From Rhizobium rhizogenes NBRC 13257 (lineage in GTDB: Bacteria > Pseudomonadota > Alphaproteobacteria > Rhizobiales > Rhizobiaceae): a stretch of 64,000 nucleotides of DNA. The stretch lies in NCBI RefSeq assembly GCF_000696095.1, contig NZ_BAYX01000007.1, forward strand, positions 411,719-475,718, given 5' to 3'. The notes below the pieces were generated by a model, which worked only from the letters and a program-made list of their open reading frames with translations, made no database searches and was not told the DNA's origin. Below, piece after piece: positions 8,386 through 17,149 of the stretch (position 1 is its first letter; the number at the start of each line of letters is the position of its first letter). Made by a program: the position numbers and the translations under genes.

Positions 8386-9909
8386 TCAGGCAGCCGCCTT
8401 TTTCTTCAAGCCTGCCGCGTAGCGCATGATTTCCTGCTCGGAGATCTCCTCGCCTTCGAGCACGCCGACGATCCGGCCCTCGCGCATCACGGCAACCCGC
8501 GTGCACAGCCCGATGACCTCAGGCATCTCGGACGAGACCACGATGATCGAGTGGCCGTCGCGCGCCAGCGCCGAAATGAAATGATAGATCTGCTGCTTCG
8601 TGCCGACGTCGATGCCGCGAGTCGGCTCGTCGATGATGATGATCTGCGGCTCGGTCTCCATGACCTTGGCCAGAAGCAATTTCTGCTGATTGCCGCCGGA
8701 CATGCGGCCGGCGACGATATTGCCGTCACGCACGCGGATATCGAAGCGGCGGCGCGCCCGCGCCAAGGCATTGGCCTCGCTTGTGGCACTGAGATAGCCG
8801 AACTTGCCATGCCGATCGAGCGATTGCAGGGTGAGGTTCGCGGTCATGCCCGAATTGAGAAGCAGGCCTTTGGATTTCCGGTCCTTGGTCATATAGGCAA
8901 GGCCCGAGCCGATCGCGGCGTGAACGTCATGCGCCGGCACGGATTGCCCGTTGACGATGACATCACCGGCAAGACGCGAGCGCAACCCGACCACCGCCTC
9001 CATCAACTCGGTGCGACCGGAGCCGATCATGCCGGAAAAGCCGAGGATCTCGCCCTTGCGCAGCTCGAAGCTCGCATCGCGGACATAGCCCGTCGAAATT
9101 GAGTTGACGCTGAGCACGATCTCTTCGTCGACGTCGGGCTCGTGCTTGGCGGGATAGAGGCTGGAAAGCTCGCGCCCGACCATCAACTGGGCAATCGATT
9201 CACCATCGAGCAGCGATGTCGGCGATGTCTTCACCCATTGGCCGTCGCGCAGGACAGTAACCCGGTCCGTCAGCTCCATGACCTCATCGAGCTTGTGAGA
9301 GACGAAGACGAAACTCGTTCCCTGGTCGCGCAGCTTGCGCACCTGCTTGAACAGGAAGTTGGTTTCCTCCCGCGACAGCACGGCGGTCGGCTCGTCCATG
9401 AAGACGATCCGCGCGTCCCGGCTGATCGCCTTAGCGATCTCGACCATCTGCTTGTCGGCGATGGAAAGCGTACCGATCATCGCATTCTCGTCGACATGCG
9501 AACCGAGCAGGTCGAGAACGCGCCGCGTTTCCGCCCGCATATGCTTGCGGTCGAGAACGCCGAAACGCGTGACTTCGCGGCCGAGAAACAGGCTCTCGGT
9601 GACGGTCAGATGTTCGGCAAGATTAAATTCCTGATGGATGATGACGATGCCGAGCGCTTCGGCCGCACCGTTCGGCGGCAGCTTCACCGGCTTGCCGTCG
9701 AGCAGGATCTCGCCGGAGCTCGGCTGCTCGAAACCGGAGAGAACCTTGACGAGCGTCGACTTGCCGGCGCCGTTCTCACCCATGAGTGCATGGATCTCGC
9801 CGGCCCGCAGATCGAAATTGACGCTGAACAAAACCTGCACGCCGCTGAAGGACTTGCAAATCCGCCTCGCGGACAGCACCACCGCGCCGTCGACGGCCTC
9901 CGAAACCAT
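8386..9909 (-). CDS. ABC transporter ATP-binding protein with two nucleotide domains, RbsA type
   Basis: 507 residues, the usual length for RbsA/XylG/MglA proteins. The first domain has Walker A GENGAGKST (44-52), and the second has the degenerate loop GMIGSGRTEL normal for this family, with signature SGGNQQK and Walker B IIIIDEPTRGID. It powers sugar uptake through the permease at 7310. ATG 9909 is preceded by GGGAGGAAGTG. The open frame reaches upstream to 10200, but that part overlaps the divergent LacI gene and its operators and lacks family similarity. It is the first gene of the importer operon and faces the LacI gene across 166 bp. Confidence 0.93.
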   Translation of the reverse strand: MVSEAVDGAVVLSARRICKSFSGVQVLFSVNFDLRAGEIHALMGENGAGKSTLVKVLSGFEQPSSGEILLDGKPVKLPPNGAAEALGIVIIHQEFNLAEHLTVTESLFLGREVTRFGVLDRKHMRAETRRVLDLLGSHVDENAMIGTLSIADKQMVEIAKAISRDARIVFMDEPTAVLSREETNFLFKQVRKLRDQGTSFVFVSHKLDEVMELTDRVTVLRDGQWVKTSPTSLLDGESIAQLMVGRELSSLYPAKHEPDVDEEIVLSVNSISTGYVRDASFELRKGEILGFSGMIGSGRTELMEAVVGLRSRLAGDVIVNGQSVPAHDVHAAIGSGLAYMTKDRKSKGLLLNSGMTANLTLQSLDRHGKFGYLSATSEANALARARRRFDIRVRDGNIVAGRMSGGNQQKLLLAKVMETEPQIIIIDEPTRGIDVGTKQQIYHFISALARDGHSIIVVSSEMPEVIGLCTRVAVMREGRIVGVLEGEEISEQEIMRYAAGLKKKAAA

Positions 9910-9945
9910 CACTTCCTCCCTGTGGCTCCACCCACTTTCCATGCT

Positions 9946-9982
9946 ATGTAAACCTTTACATATGGAGTGTAAAGGTTTACAT
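9946..9982. promoter_or_regulatory. Paired LacI-family operator in the divergent promoter region
   Basis: The 15-mer ATGTAAACCTTTACA and its exact reverse complement TGTAAAGGTTTACAT are separated by seven bases. Each arm is itself nearly palindromic (TGTAAA..TTTACA), so this reads as two operator copies with centres 22 bp apart, about two helical turns. It lies between the ATPase gene and the divergent LacI gene. Confidence 0.8.
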
Positions 9983-10075
9983 CGGTTGATATTGCACAAT
10001 TCTTCGCGGTCGCCTTTGACCTCCACGGAAGTCTGTGTAGTGTCCGGTCCGAGACGAGACCCAAGGCAGAGCGCA

Positions 10076-11101
10076 GTGTCGAATTCCACGCCCGCAACCA
10101 TCGAAGACGTCGCCCGAATTGCCAATGTTTCGATCGCCACAGTCTCCCGGGCCATCCATATGCCGGAGAAGGTCGCAAATTCGACGCGGCTGAAGGTCAA
10201 TCAAGCGATTGCGATCACCGGCTATACGACCAACGCCATGGCGCGCAGCCTGCGGCTCGGCCGGTCGAACATGATTCTGGTCGTCGCACCTGATATCGGC
10301 GACCCCAATTTCTCCAATATCCTCATCGGGCTGGAAAACGAGGCACGGTCGCACGGCTACGGCATCCTGATCGGCCACACGCAGAACGATGCCCAGCGCG
10401 GACTGGAATATCTGAAATTCCTGAATTCCAACCAGGCGGCGGGATTGATCCTGTTCACCGGCATCCTGCCCTTCGGACATCAGACGATGACAGCGCGACT
10501 GCCGCCGAGCGTCGGCGTCTTCGAGCCGGTCTTCAACGGCGGCATTCCCTATGTCGGCGTGGACGATATCGCCGGCGCCCGCAAGGCCGTCGACTTGCTC
10601 ATCGCCGAGGGCCACCGCAAGATTGCGTTCATTGGCGATTCCCGCACCCGCCTTGCCTATAGCCGGCGGCGCATGGGCTATGAGGCCGGGATGGACGCCG
10701 CCGAGATCGGCGCCGATCTCCGCATCGTCTTCGAAGGCGACGGCACCATCGAGAGCGGACGGCTGGCAGTCGAGCAGCTTTTCATGCGCGACACGCTGCC
10801 GACAGCTTTCATGTGCGTCAACGATCAGACCGCAATCGGCGTGATGATCGGGCTGAAGGCGCGCGGCTACGACGTTCCCAAGGATTTCTCTGTGACCGGC
10901 TTCGACGACGTGCCGCAGGCCGTCTTCATGTCACCGTCGCTGACGACGATCAGACAACCGCGCACCGCCATCGGCAAGCAAGCCATGGCGCTTCTGCTCG
11001 AACTCCTGTCGGCCGGCGAGCCCCCCGAGGCGGAAATCCTGCTGCTGCCCGATCTGGTGGTCCGCAACTCGGTCTCGGCACCGTCACGCAGCCGGCGATA
11101 G
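10076..11101 (+). CDS. LacI family transcriptional regulator of the ribose-type importer
   Basis: 341 residues. An N-terminal helix-turn-helix (TIEDVARIANVSIATVSRA, about residues 7-25) is followed by the hinge region NAMARSLRLGRS and a sugar-binding domain of the PBP1 fold. Start GTG 10076 is chosen because the family N-terminus begins there; AAGG lies 12 bases upstream. It is divergent from the importer and almost certainly binds the paired site at 9946-9982, repressing until its sugar ligand is present. The similar half-conserved site at 6062-6074 suggests it also controls the isomerase and dehydrogenase genes. Confidence 0.92.
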   Translation: MSNSTPATIEDVARIANVSIATVSRAIHMPEKVANSTRLKVNQAIAITGYTTNAMARSLRLGRSNMILVVAPDIGDPNFSNILIGLENEARSHGYGILIGHTQNDAQRGLEYLKFLNSNQAAGLILFTGILPFGHQTMTARLPPSVGVFEPVFNGGIPYVGVDDIAGARKAVDLLIAEGHRKIAFIGDSRTRLAYSRRRMGYEAGMDAAEIGADLRIVFEGDGTIESGRLAVEQLFMRDTLPTAFMCVNDQTAIGVMIGLKARGYDVPKDFSVTGFDDVPQAVFMSPSLTTIRQPRTAIGKQAMALLLELLSAGEPPEAEILLLPDLVVRNSVSAPSRSRR

Positions 11102-11112
11102 GGTACGTAGCG

Positions 11113-11469
11113 ATGCCGCTCGGTAGGATCACCCTTTATGTCCGCGATGTAGAAGCGACGATCGGCTTTTACGAGAAGCATTTCGGGTTCAAGCCACTGA
11201 GGCTCGAAGGCGATCGGATTGTCGAGCTGCTGGCGCAGGATGGTGGCGCCAATCTGATGATCCATCTCGCTGGAAAGGCCCAGAAGATGGGCCAGGTGCT
11301 GGTGAAACTGGGCTTCGACGTGGAAGATGTCGAAGCTTTCCGCACCAAATGCGCCGCCGAGGGGCTTGAATTCGGACCTTTGCATCAGGCGGACGGCTAT
11401 GTGTTCGCCAACGCCAAGGACCCCTCTGGAAATCCCATAGCGATTTCCAGCCGCGCATTCAGGCGGTAG
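11113..11469 (+). CDS. Glyoxalase/VOC superfamily protein
   Basis: A 118-residue protein with the vicinal-oxygen-chelate opening ITLYVRDVEATIGFYEKHFG and the closing FANAKDPSGNPIAISS. This is the two-module beta-alpha-beta fold shared by glyoxalase I, dioxygenases and antibiotic-binding proteins. The usual glyoxalase I metal Glu/His set cannot be confirmed, so the reaction is open. ATG 11113 lies 11 bp after the LacI stop with AGGG just upstream, so the two genes are probably cotranscribed. It may detoxify or modify a sugar breakdown product; that is a guess from position. Confidence 0.8.
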   Translation: MPLGRITLYVRDVEATIGFYEKHFGFKPLRLEGDRIVELLAQDGGANLMIHLAGKAQKMGQVLVKLGFDVEDVEAFRTKCAAEGLEFGPLHQADGYVFANAKDPSGNPIAISSRAFRR

Positions 11470-11471
11470 CT

Positions 11472-11497
11472 CGGGAGGCGATGAGCATCGCCTCCCG
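11472..11497. terminator. Hairpin between convergent VOC and xylA genes
   Basis: CGGGAGGCGAT pairs perfectly with ATCGCCTCCCG around GAGC. It lies in the 43-bp gap between two convergent stops and can serve both strands. There is no long T run. Confidence 0.65.
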
Positions 11498-11512
11498 GAT
11501 GTCATCGATCCA

Positions 11513-12823
11513 TCAAACGTAACGGTTGACGATGTTTTCCAGCAGTTCCTGCTTGCCGGACTTCGGCTGCGGATTGATATCCTTGGCCTCGACCCACTGT
11601 GCGATCTGGTCGAGCGAGTACTCGCCGCGGAGCAGCTTCTGGCCTTCAGCCGAATCCCAGCCGGCGTAACGGTCGGCGAGCGGCTGCGAAAGGGCCTTGT
11701 CCTCGATCATCTTGGCCGCAGCCTTCAGGCCACGAGCGCAGCAATCCATACCACCGATATGGCCGATCAGCAGGTCTGCCGGATCGAGCGACTGACGGCG
11801 CAGCTTCGAGTCGAAGTTGGTGCCGCCGCTCTTGAAGCCGCCGCCTGCCAGAACCTGATAGTAGGCCAGCGACATTTCCGGAACATTGTTCGGGAACTGG
11901 TCGGTATCCCAGCCGGACTGGTAGTCGTTGCGGTTCATGTCGATCGAGCCGAAGATGCCGAGCGCGTTGGCAAGCGCCAGTTCATGTTCGAAAGAATGGC
12001 CGGCGAGGATCGCGTGGCCCTGCTCGATGTTGAGCTTCACTTCGTTTTCGAGGCCGTTCTTCTTCAGGAAGCCATAGACGGTCGCGACGTCGTAATCGTA
12101 CTGATGCTTGGTCGGCTCCTGCGGCTTCGGCTCGATCAGGATCGCGCCCTTGAAGCCGATCTTGTGCTTGTATTCGACCACGAGGTTGAGGAAGCGGCCC
12201 ATCTGGTCCAGCTCGCGCTTCAGGTCGGTGTTGAGCAGGGTTTCATAGCCTTCGCGGCCGCCCCAGAGAACGTAGTTTTCGCCGCCGAGCTTGTGCGTCG
12301 CATCCATGCAGGTCTTCACGGTCGCAGCCGAGAAAGCGAAGACATCCGGATCCGGATTGGTGGCAGCGCCCGACATGAAGCGGCGGTTGGAGAAGAGGTT
12401 TGCCGTGCCCCACAAAAGCTTGACGCCGGTATCGGCCTGCTTCTGCGCGAAGTAATCGACAATCTCGTTTAGGTTCTTGGTGTTCTCGGCGAAATTCTTG
12501 CCTTCCGGACGCACGTCGGCATCGTGGAAGCAATAATAGGGCGAACCAAGCAAAGTGAAGAATTCGAAGGCAACGTCAGCCTTCAGCTTGGCAGCTTCCA
12601 TCGTCTCGTTGAACCAAGGACGCAGGAAGGTCTGTCCGCCGAAGGGGTCGCCGCCCGGCCAGGTGAAGGTGTGCCAATAGGCAACGGCAAAGCGCAGATG
12701 GTCTTCCATGCGCTTGCCGAGAACCACTTCGTCCTTGTTGTAGTGGCGGAAGGCCAGCGGATTGGTGCTGTCGGGGCCTTCATATTTAACCTTGGCGATA
12801 TCGCCGAAAAAGCCGGTGCTCAT
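11513..12823 (-). CDS. xylA: Xylose isomerase
   Basis: 436 residues, the length of class II xylose isomerases. It converts D-xylose to D-xylulose in the cytoplasm. Family signatures are present: YWHTFTWPGGDPFGG with the catalytic His, VLWGGREGYETLLNTD, KGAILIEPKPQEPTKHQYD and NIEQGHAILAGHSFEHEL with metal ligands. ATG 12823 has AAGGAG upstream. It is the last gene of a three-gene operon (LacI regulator, xylB, xylA), 42 bp after xylB. No xylose transporter is in the operon; the nearest pentose-type importer ends 1.6 kb away and is separately regulated. Confidence 0.98.
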   Translation of the reverse strand: MSTGFFGDIAKVKYEGPDSTNPLAFRHYNKDEVVLGKRMEDHLRFAVAYWHTFTWPGGDPFGGQTFLRPWFNETMEAAKLKADVAFEFFTLLGSPYYCFHDADVRPEGKNFAENTKNLNEIVDYFAQKQADTGVKLLWGTANLFSNRRFMSGAATNPDPDVFAFSAATVKTCMDATHKLGGENYVLWGGREGYETLLNTDLKRELDQMGRFLNLVVEYKHKIGFKGAILIEPKPQEPTKHQYDYDVATVYGFLKKNGLENEVKLNIEQGHAILAGHSFEHELALANALGIFGSIDMNRNDYQSGWDTDQFPNNVPEMSLAYYQVLAGGGFKSGGTNFDSKLRRQSLDPADLLIGHIGGMDCCARGLKAAAKMIEDKALSQPLADRYAGWDSAEGQKLLRGEYSLDQIAQWVEAKDINPQPKSGKQELLENIVNRYV

Positions 12824-12865
12824 GTCCTGTCTCCTTGGAATGAAATTTGATCTTGGTTGATTATT

Positions 12866-14323
12866 TCAATGCGCGCTCAACGGCTTAATCGCCGGGTAGA
12901 GCGCGCGGTAACGCTTGTAGGCATCCTCATAGGCGCCGGTCAGCGCCGTAACGGGTTCGATCGTTCCAGCTGTTTCCGGGGCCGAGCACACGGCGACCGG
13001 ATCGGCACCCGTCGCCGCGATCAGGCCGAGACGGGCAGCACCGAAAGCCGCTCCGAAATCGCCGTCGGCCGGCAGGTCGACGGGAACGCCAAGTGCTGTC
13101 GCGATCGAGGCGAGCCAGTAGCGCGAGCGCGAACCGCCGCCGATGGCGGTGACGCGGGCAATGTCGGTGCCGGCGGAGCGCAGCGCTTCGAGATTGTCCC
13201 GGATGGCGAAGCTGACGCCTTCGAGCACCGCCTGCGTCAGCACGGCGCGGCCGCTCTCATGACCGAGGCCGATGAAGGCACCGCGGATGGTCGCGTCATT
13301 GTGTGGCGTGCGCTCGCCGGAAAGATAGGGAAGGAAGGTGACGCTCGACGGCGCCTTCAGCGTGTCTCCGACCTCGCTGGTAAGATCTGCGGCGGATCTG
13401 CCGGTGACGCTCGAATGCCAGTTCAGCGCATCGGTCGCCGACAGGATGACGCCCATCTGGTGCCAGGTGTTCGGTAGCGCGTGGCAGAAGGCATGCACGG
13501 CGCTTTCCGGCTTCGGCAGATAGGAGCCGTTGGCGGCAAAAAGCACGCCCGAGGTGCCGAGCGAGACGAAGGCGGCGCCATGGCTGACCGTACCCATGCC
13601 GCAGGCGGAAGCGGCATTGTCCCCTGCCCCGCCAGCCACGACGACGTCGCCGGCAATGCCCCATTTCGAGGCCAGCTCGCCGCGCAACTTGCCGGCGGCG
13701 TCCGTGCCTTCGACCAGCGTCGGCATCTGCTTTTCGTCGAGGCCGGTCGCGGCCAGCAGCTCGGACGACCATTTGCGCTTGCCGGTGTCGAGCCAGGAGG
13801 TGCCGGCGGAATCCGACATTTCCGAAATGTGCTCGCCTGTCAGCCACAGGCGCAGATAGTCCTTCGGCAATAGCACCCAACGCACCTTGGCGAAAACATC
13901 AGGCTCATGCTTGGCGACCCAGGCAAGCTTCGGCGCGGTGAAACCGGGGAAGACGATATTGCCGGTCAGCGCCCGGAAACGCGGGTCGGCGTCAAGGGCC
14001 GCCGCTTCATGATAGCTGCGCGTATCGTTCCAGAGGATGCAGGGGCGCAGCACCTTGTCGTCGGCGTCGAGCAATGTGGCCCCATGCATCTGGCCGGAAA
14101 GCCCGATGCCACGCACAGCCGCCAATTCCTTCGGATGCGCAGCCCTCAGGCCGGCGACCGCTTCTTCGGTGGCGCGGATCCAGTGCGACGGCTCCTGCTC
14201 CGACCAGCCCGGATGCGGACGCGATACGTCAAGCCCGCCATTGGCCGAGCCGATGATCTTCTGATTACCGTCGATCAGCATCGCTTTGACGCCGGACGTT
14301 CCGAGATCGAGACCCAAATACAT
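12866..14323 (-). CDS. xylB: Xylulokinase
   Basis: 485 residues, FGGY sugar kinase family. It phosphorylates D-xylulose to xylulose 5-phosphate for the pentose phosphate pathway. The N-terminal ATP-site loop LGLDLGTSGVKAMLIDG, the substrate segment GLSGQMHGATLLD and the C-terminal GGAGDNAASACG and AIGGGSRSRYW motifs are all present. ATG 14323 has GGGAG nine bases upstream. It lies between the LacI regulator gene (27-bp gap) and xylA. Confidence 0.97.
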   Translation of the reverse strand: MYLGLDLGTSGVKAMLIDGNQKIIGSANGGLDVSRPHPGWSEQEPSHWIRATEEAVAGLRAAHPKELAAVRGIGLSGQMHGATLLDADDKVLRPCILWNDTRSYHEAAALDADPRFRALTGNIVFPGFTAPKLAWVAKHEPDVFAKVRWVLLPKDYLRLWLTGEHISEMSDSAGTSWLDTGKRKWSSELLAATGLDEKQMPTLVEGTDAAGKLRGELASKWGIAGDVVVAGGAGDNAASACGMGTVSHGAAFVSLGTSGVLFAANGSYLPKPESAVHAFCHALPNTWHQMGVILSATDALNWHSSVTGRSAADLTSEVGDTLKAPSSVTFLPYLSGERTPHNDATIRGAFIGLGHESGRAVLTQAVLEGVSFAIRDNLEALRSAGTDIARVTAIGGGSRSRYWLASIATALGVPVDLPADGDFGAAFGAARLGLIAATGADPVAVCSAPETAGTIEPVTALTGAYEDAYKRYRALYPAIKPLSAH

Positions 14324-14350
14324 CAGATAATACTCCCTAGAGTCCGCCGT

Positions 14351-15376
14351 TCACGGCAGATTGTCCTTCACGAAAATGTCGAGGCGTATGCGCTCCTGGC
14401 CGGCAATGAAGCCCTGGCCATCCGCCGTCGCCTTCAGGACGCGGATGGCGCTGCGCACCTCATGGCCGGCATCCTGGTTGAGCACGGCATCGATCGTGCC
14501 GTCCTGCAGCGCCGAGCGCGTATGTTCGGTGAGTTCATGCGCCACCACCGTCAGCCCACGCCCCTGCCCGGTCGCCTTCAGCGCCCGGATCAGGCCGCGA
14601 TTACCGGCGCCGAGACTGTAGACGCCGATGATGTCGTCGCTGCCAGCAAGCGCCTCCGAGATGAGCCCGCTGGTGATCTCCGGATCGTCGCGGCCTTCAA
14701 GCACCGGCAGCAGCCGCAATTGCGGAAACTCCGCCGCCATCACGGCAGCAAATCCTTGGAGGCGCTCGCGATGGTCGCGCACCAGCATGGAACCGGCGAG
14801 AACCGTGATATCGCCGCCACGCCCGCCAAGGAACCGGCCAAGCAGCCGCGCCGCCGTCCGGCCGGCGGCAATATTGTCGACGCCGGCATAGTGATGCCGC
14901 ATGGAACCGGTGAGATCGGACACAAGAGTGACGACGGGAATGCGCGCATCCACCAACCGGTCGACGGCGGCGCGAACCTCCGGCGCATCGGTCGCCACAA
15001 GCGCTACGCCAGCGACATCTTGTCCATGCAGCGCATCGAGCGCCGCCACCAGCGCCGGCGGATCGAAGGCGGGCACTTCGATGATGCGGATCTCGGTGCG
15101 CTCGAGGGACGAACGTGTCATCGCCTGGCGCACCTCGGCGTAAAGGCCGTGCATGAAGGAATTGTCACCGGTCGGCAGGATGAAGACCAGCGGATAGACG
15201 CGACCCTTGGCAAGATTGGCGGCCGCCACGTCGCGCACATAGCCGATGTCGCGGATCGCCGCTTCCACCTTCTCGCGCGTCACAGTACGCACGCCCGGGC
15301 GCTGGTTCAGCACCCGGTCCACAGTCGCAAGGCTGACGCCCGCGGCAGCGGCGATATCGTACACAGTGGGTCTCAT
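14351..15376 (-). CDS. LacI family regulator, first gene of the xylose operon
   Basis: 341 residues with an N-terminal helix-turn-helix (TVYDIAAAAGVSLATVDRVL) and a periplasmic-binding-protein-like ligand domain. AGGAGGAGCTG precedes ATG 15376. It is co-directional with and 27 bp upstream of xylB, so its own promoter reads through xylB and xylA. The inverted repeat at 15407-15430 just upstream would make it autoregulatory. A xylose- or xylulose-responsive repressor role is inferred from position. Note VDRVLN in place of the usual VSR recognition helix; the LacI protein at 28159 has VERVVN at the same place. Confidence 0.9.
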   Translation of the reverse strand: MRPTVYDIAAAAGVSLATVDRVLNQRPGVRTVTREKVEAAIRDIGYVRDVAAANLAKGRVYPLVFILPTGDNSFMHGLYAEVRQAMTRSSLERTEIRIIEVPAFDPPALVAALDALHGQDVAGVALVATDAPEVRAAVDRLVDARIPVVTLVSDLTGSMRHHYAGVDNIAAGRTAARLLGRFLGGRGGDITVLAGSMLVRDHRERLQGFAAVMAAEFPQLRLLPVLEGRDDPEITSGLISEALAGSDDIIGVYSLGAGNRGLIRALKATGQGRGLTVVAHELTEHTRSALQDGTIDAVLNQDAGHEVRSAIRVLKATADGQGFIAGQERIRLDIFVKDNLP

Positions 15377-15406
15377 CAGCTCCTCCTGACGAGATGCTTA
15401 CCGCCA

Positions 15407-15430
15407 TTTCTGATGTACGTAAATCAGAAA
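15407..15430. promoter_or_regulatory. Candidate operator of the xylose operon
   Basis: TTTCTGAT and ATCAGAAA form a perfect 8-bp inverted repeat across an 8-bp spacer with central ACGT. It begins 30 bp upstream of the LacI start and is the only palindrome in that short gap. Confidence 0.65.
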
Positions 15431-15471
15431 TTTTTTCGAGCCGAAACTTTCCTGCCGATCGCCATAACGAA

Positions 15472-15500
15472 AAAGGGCTCCTCGATGTGAGGAGCCCTTT
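15472..15500 (-). terminator. Terminator after the efflux pump gene
   Basis: AAAGGGCTCCTC pairs with GAGGAGCCCTTT around GATGT, flanked by short A and T runs. It lies 24 bp after the minus-strand stop of the MFS gene. Confidence 0.85.
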
Positions 15501-15523
15501 CATTGCAAGAGGATAGGACGCGA

Positions 15524-17131
15524 TCAATGGCCTCCGCCACCGCCGCCGCCGGCTGTCTTCGGCTTGCTCAGCATCAATACGCCGAGGATCATCGCCAGGA
15601 ACAGCACCGTCAGCATCAGGAAGATATCGCTGAAGGACATGATCATTGCCTGCTGCGTTGTCATGTTGACCATCTGCCTCAGCGCAGCTTGCTGGCCGTC
15701 CAGGCCCGAGGCGGTGAAGCTGGTGGCCATGTTGTTCAACTGGTTGACGGCAACCTGATTGCCCCATTGGATATTGTCGCGCAGATTGAAGTAATGCAAA
15801 TCCTGGCGGTTCGTCAGAAGCGTGTTGATGATGGCAAGGCCGACGGCGCCGCCGAGATTACGCGTCAGGTTGAACAGGCCGGATGCACCTCGCATGCGGG
15901 CGGGCGGCATGGTTCCGAGCGCGATATTGTTGATCGGCACCATGCAGAGCATCAGCCCGAAACCACGCAGGATCTGCGGGATCAGCAGCTCGTAGAAATC
16001 CCAGTCCGTCGTCAGATGCATCATGATATAGGTGCCGGCCGAGAAACTGGTAAAGCCGATGACCATCATGATGCGCAGATCGAGCTTGCTCGACAGGAAG
16101 CCGGCGAGCGGCGCCGTAAAGAACATCGTCAGGCCCGATACGAACATCGTCTCGCCGATCTGCAGCGAATCGTAGCCGCGGATGCGGGCGAGATAGAGCG
16201 GGTAGATGTAGGTCAGACCATAAAGACCGATGCCCATCACGAAGGAGAACACCGAGCCGAAGGAGAAGTTCTTGTTGGCGAAAGCCTTCAGATCCACCAC
16301 CGGGAAATCCACCGAGAAAGCACGGTAGAAGAAGATGATTGCGCCGATGCCGGAAGCGATGGCGGCAATGGTGATGTAGCTGTCGTTGAACCAGTCGTTG
16401 GTGTTGCCCTCTTCCAGCACATATTCCAGCGCGCCGAGGAAGACGCCCATGGAGAACAGGCCCCACCAGTCGAACTTCTTCATCAGCGACAGCTCGGGCT
16501 TGTCGAAATCGATGTAGTTCCAGGTGACGATGGCGACGATGATGCCTGGCGGAATGTTGACCAGGAACAGCCAGTGCCAGGAGAAGGCATTGGACAGATA
16601 GCCGCCGACGGTCGGGCCGATGGTCGGCGCCAGCGTGGCAATGAGGCCGATGATCGGCGAGACGATATTGCGCTTCGACGGCGGGAAGATCGTGAAGGCA
16701 GCCGCGAAGACAGAAGGGATCATGCCGCCGCCGATGAAGCCCTGCAGCGCGCGGTAGATGATCATCTGGTCGATATTGGTGGCGGTCGCCGCCAGCGCGC
16801 TGGCCATGGTGAAACCAGCCGCGGAGATCGCGAAGAGGTAACGCGTCGAGATGATACGCGCCAGCGTTCCCGACAATGGGATCATGATGACTTCAGCGAT
16901 CAGATAGGCGGTCTGCACCCAGCCGATTTCATCCGAGCCGGCGCTGAGGCCGGCCTGGATTTCGCTAAGCGAAGCCGAGACGATCTGAATGTCGAGGATC
17001 GACATGAACATGCCGAGCACCATCGCGAGGAAGGCGATGAGCTTTTTCGGGTCTATGCGTTCGTCCGCCGGAGAAACGGCGGGCGCCGGCGCCCGCGGAG
17101 GGGCGCCTGCGGTAGTGCTGGCCGACGACAT
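15524..17131 (-). CDS. DHA2 family multidrug MFS transporter, EmrB-like
   Basis: 535 residues with about 14 membrane segments, the DHA2 drug:proton antiporter layout. Family features include LDIQIVSASLSEIQAGL in the first segment and QTAYLIAEVIMIPLSG. It would export hydrophobic or anionic compounds across the inner membrane and, with the adaptor encoded at 17150, out through an outer-membrane channel that is not in the window. The C-terminus ends in a run of glycines. It follows the adaptor gene by 18 bp and is cotranscribed with it. The drugs exported are unknown; plant phenolics or flavonoids are common substrates in rhizobia. Confidence 0.94.
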   Translation of the reverse strand: MSSASTTAGAPPRAPAPAVSPADERIDPKKLIAFLAMVLGMFMSILDIQIVSASLSEIQAGLSAGSDEIGWVQTAYLIAEVIMIPLSGTLARIISTRYLFAISAAGFTMASALAATATNIDQMIIYRALQGFIGGGMIPSVFAAAFTIFPPSKRNIVSPIIGLIATLAPTIGPTVGGYLSNAFSWHWLFLVNIPPGIIVAIVTWNYIDFDKPELSLMKKFDWWGLFSMGVFLGALEYVLEEGNTNDWFNDSYITIAAIASGIGAIIFFYRAFSVDFPVVDLKAFANKNFSFGSVFSFVMGIGLYGLTYIYPLYLARIRGYDSLQIGETMFVSGLTMFFTAPLAGFLSSKLDLRIMMVIGFTSFSAGTYIMMHLTTDWDFYELLIPQILRGFGLMLCMVPINNIALGTMPPARMRGASGLFNLTRNLGGAVGLAIINTLLTNRQDLHYFNLRDNIQWGNQVAVNQLNNMATSFTASGLDGQQAALRQMVNMTTQQAMIMSFSDIFLMLTVLFLAMILGVLMLSKPKTAGGGGGGGH

Positions 17132-17149
17132 GATATGTCTCTCCCGAGC

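Noticed and set aside
8386..10200. ATPase frame extended to 10200
   Set aside because: The extra 97 codons overlap the divergent LacI gene and its operators; a good ribosome site precedes ATG 9909.
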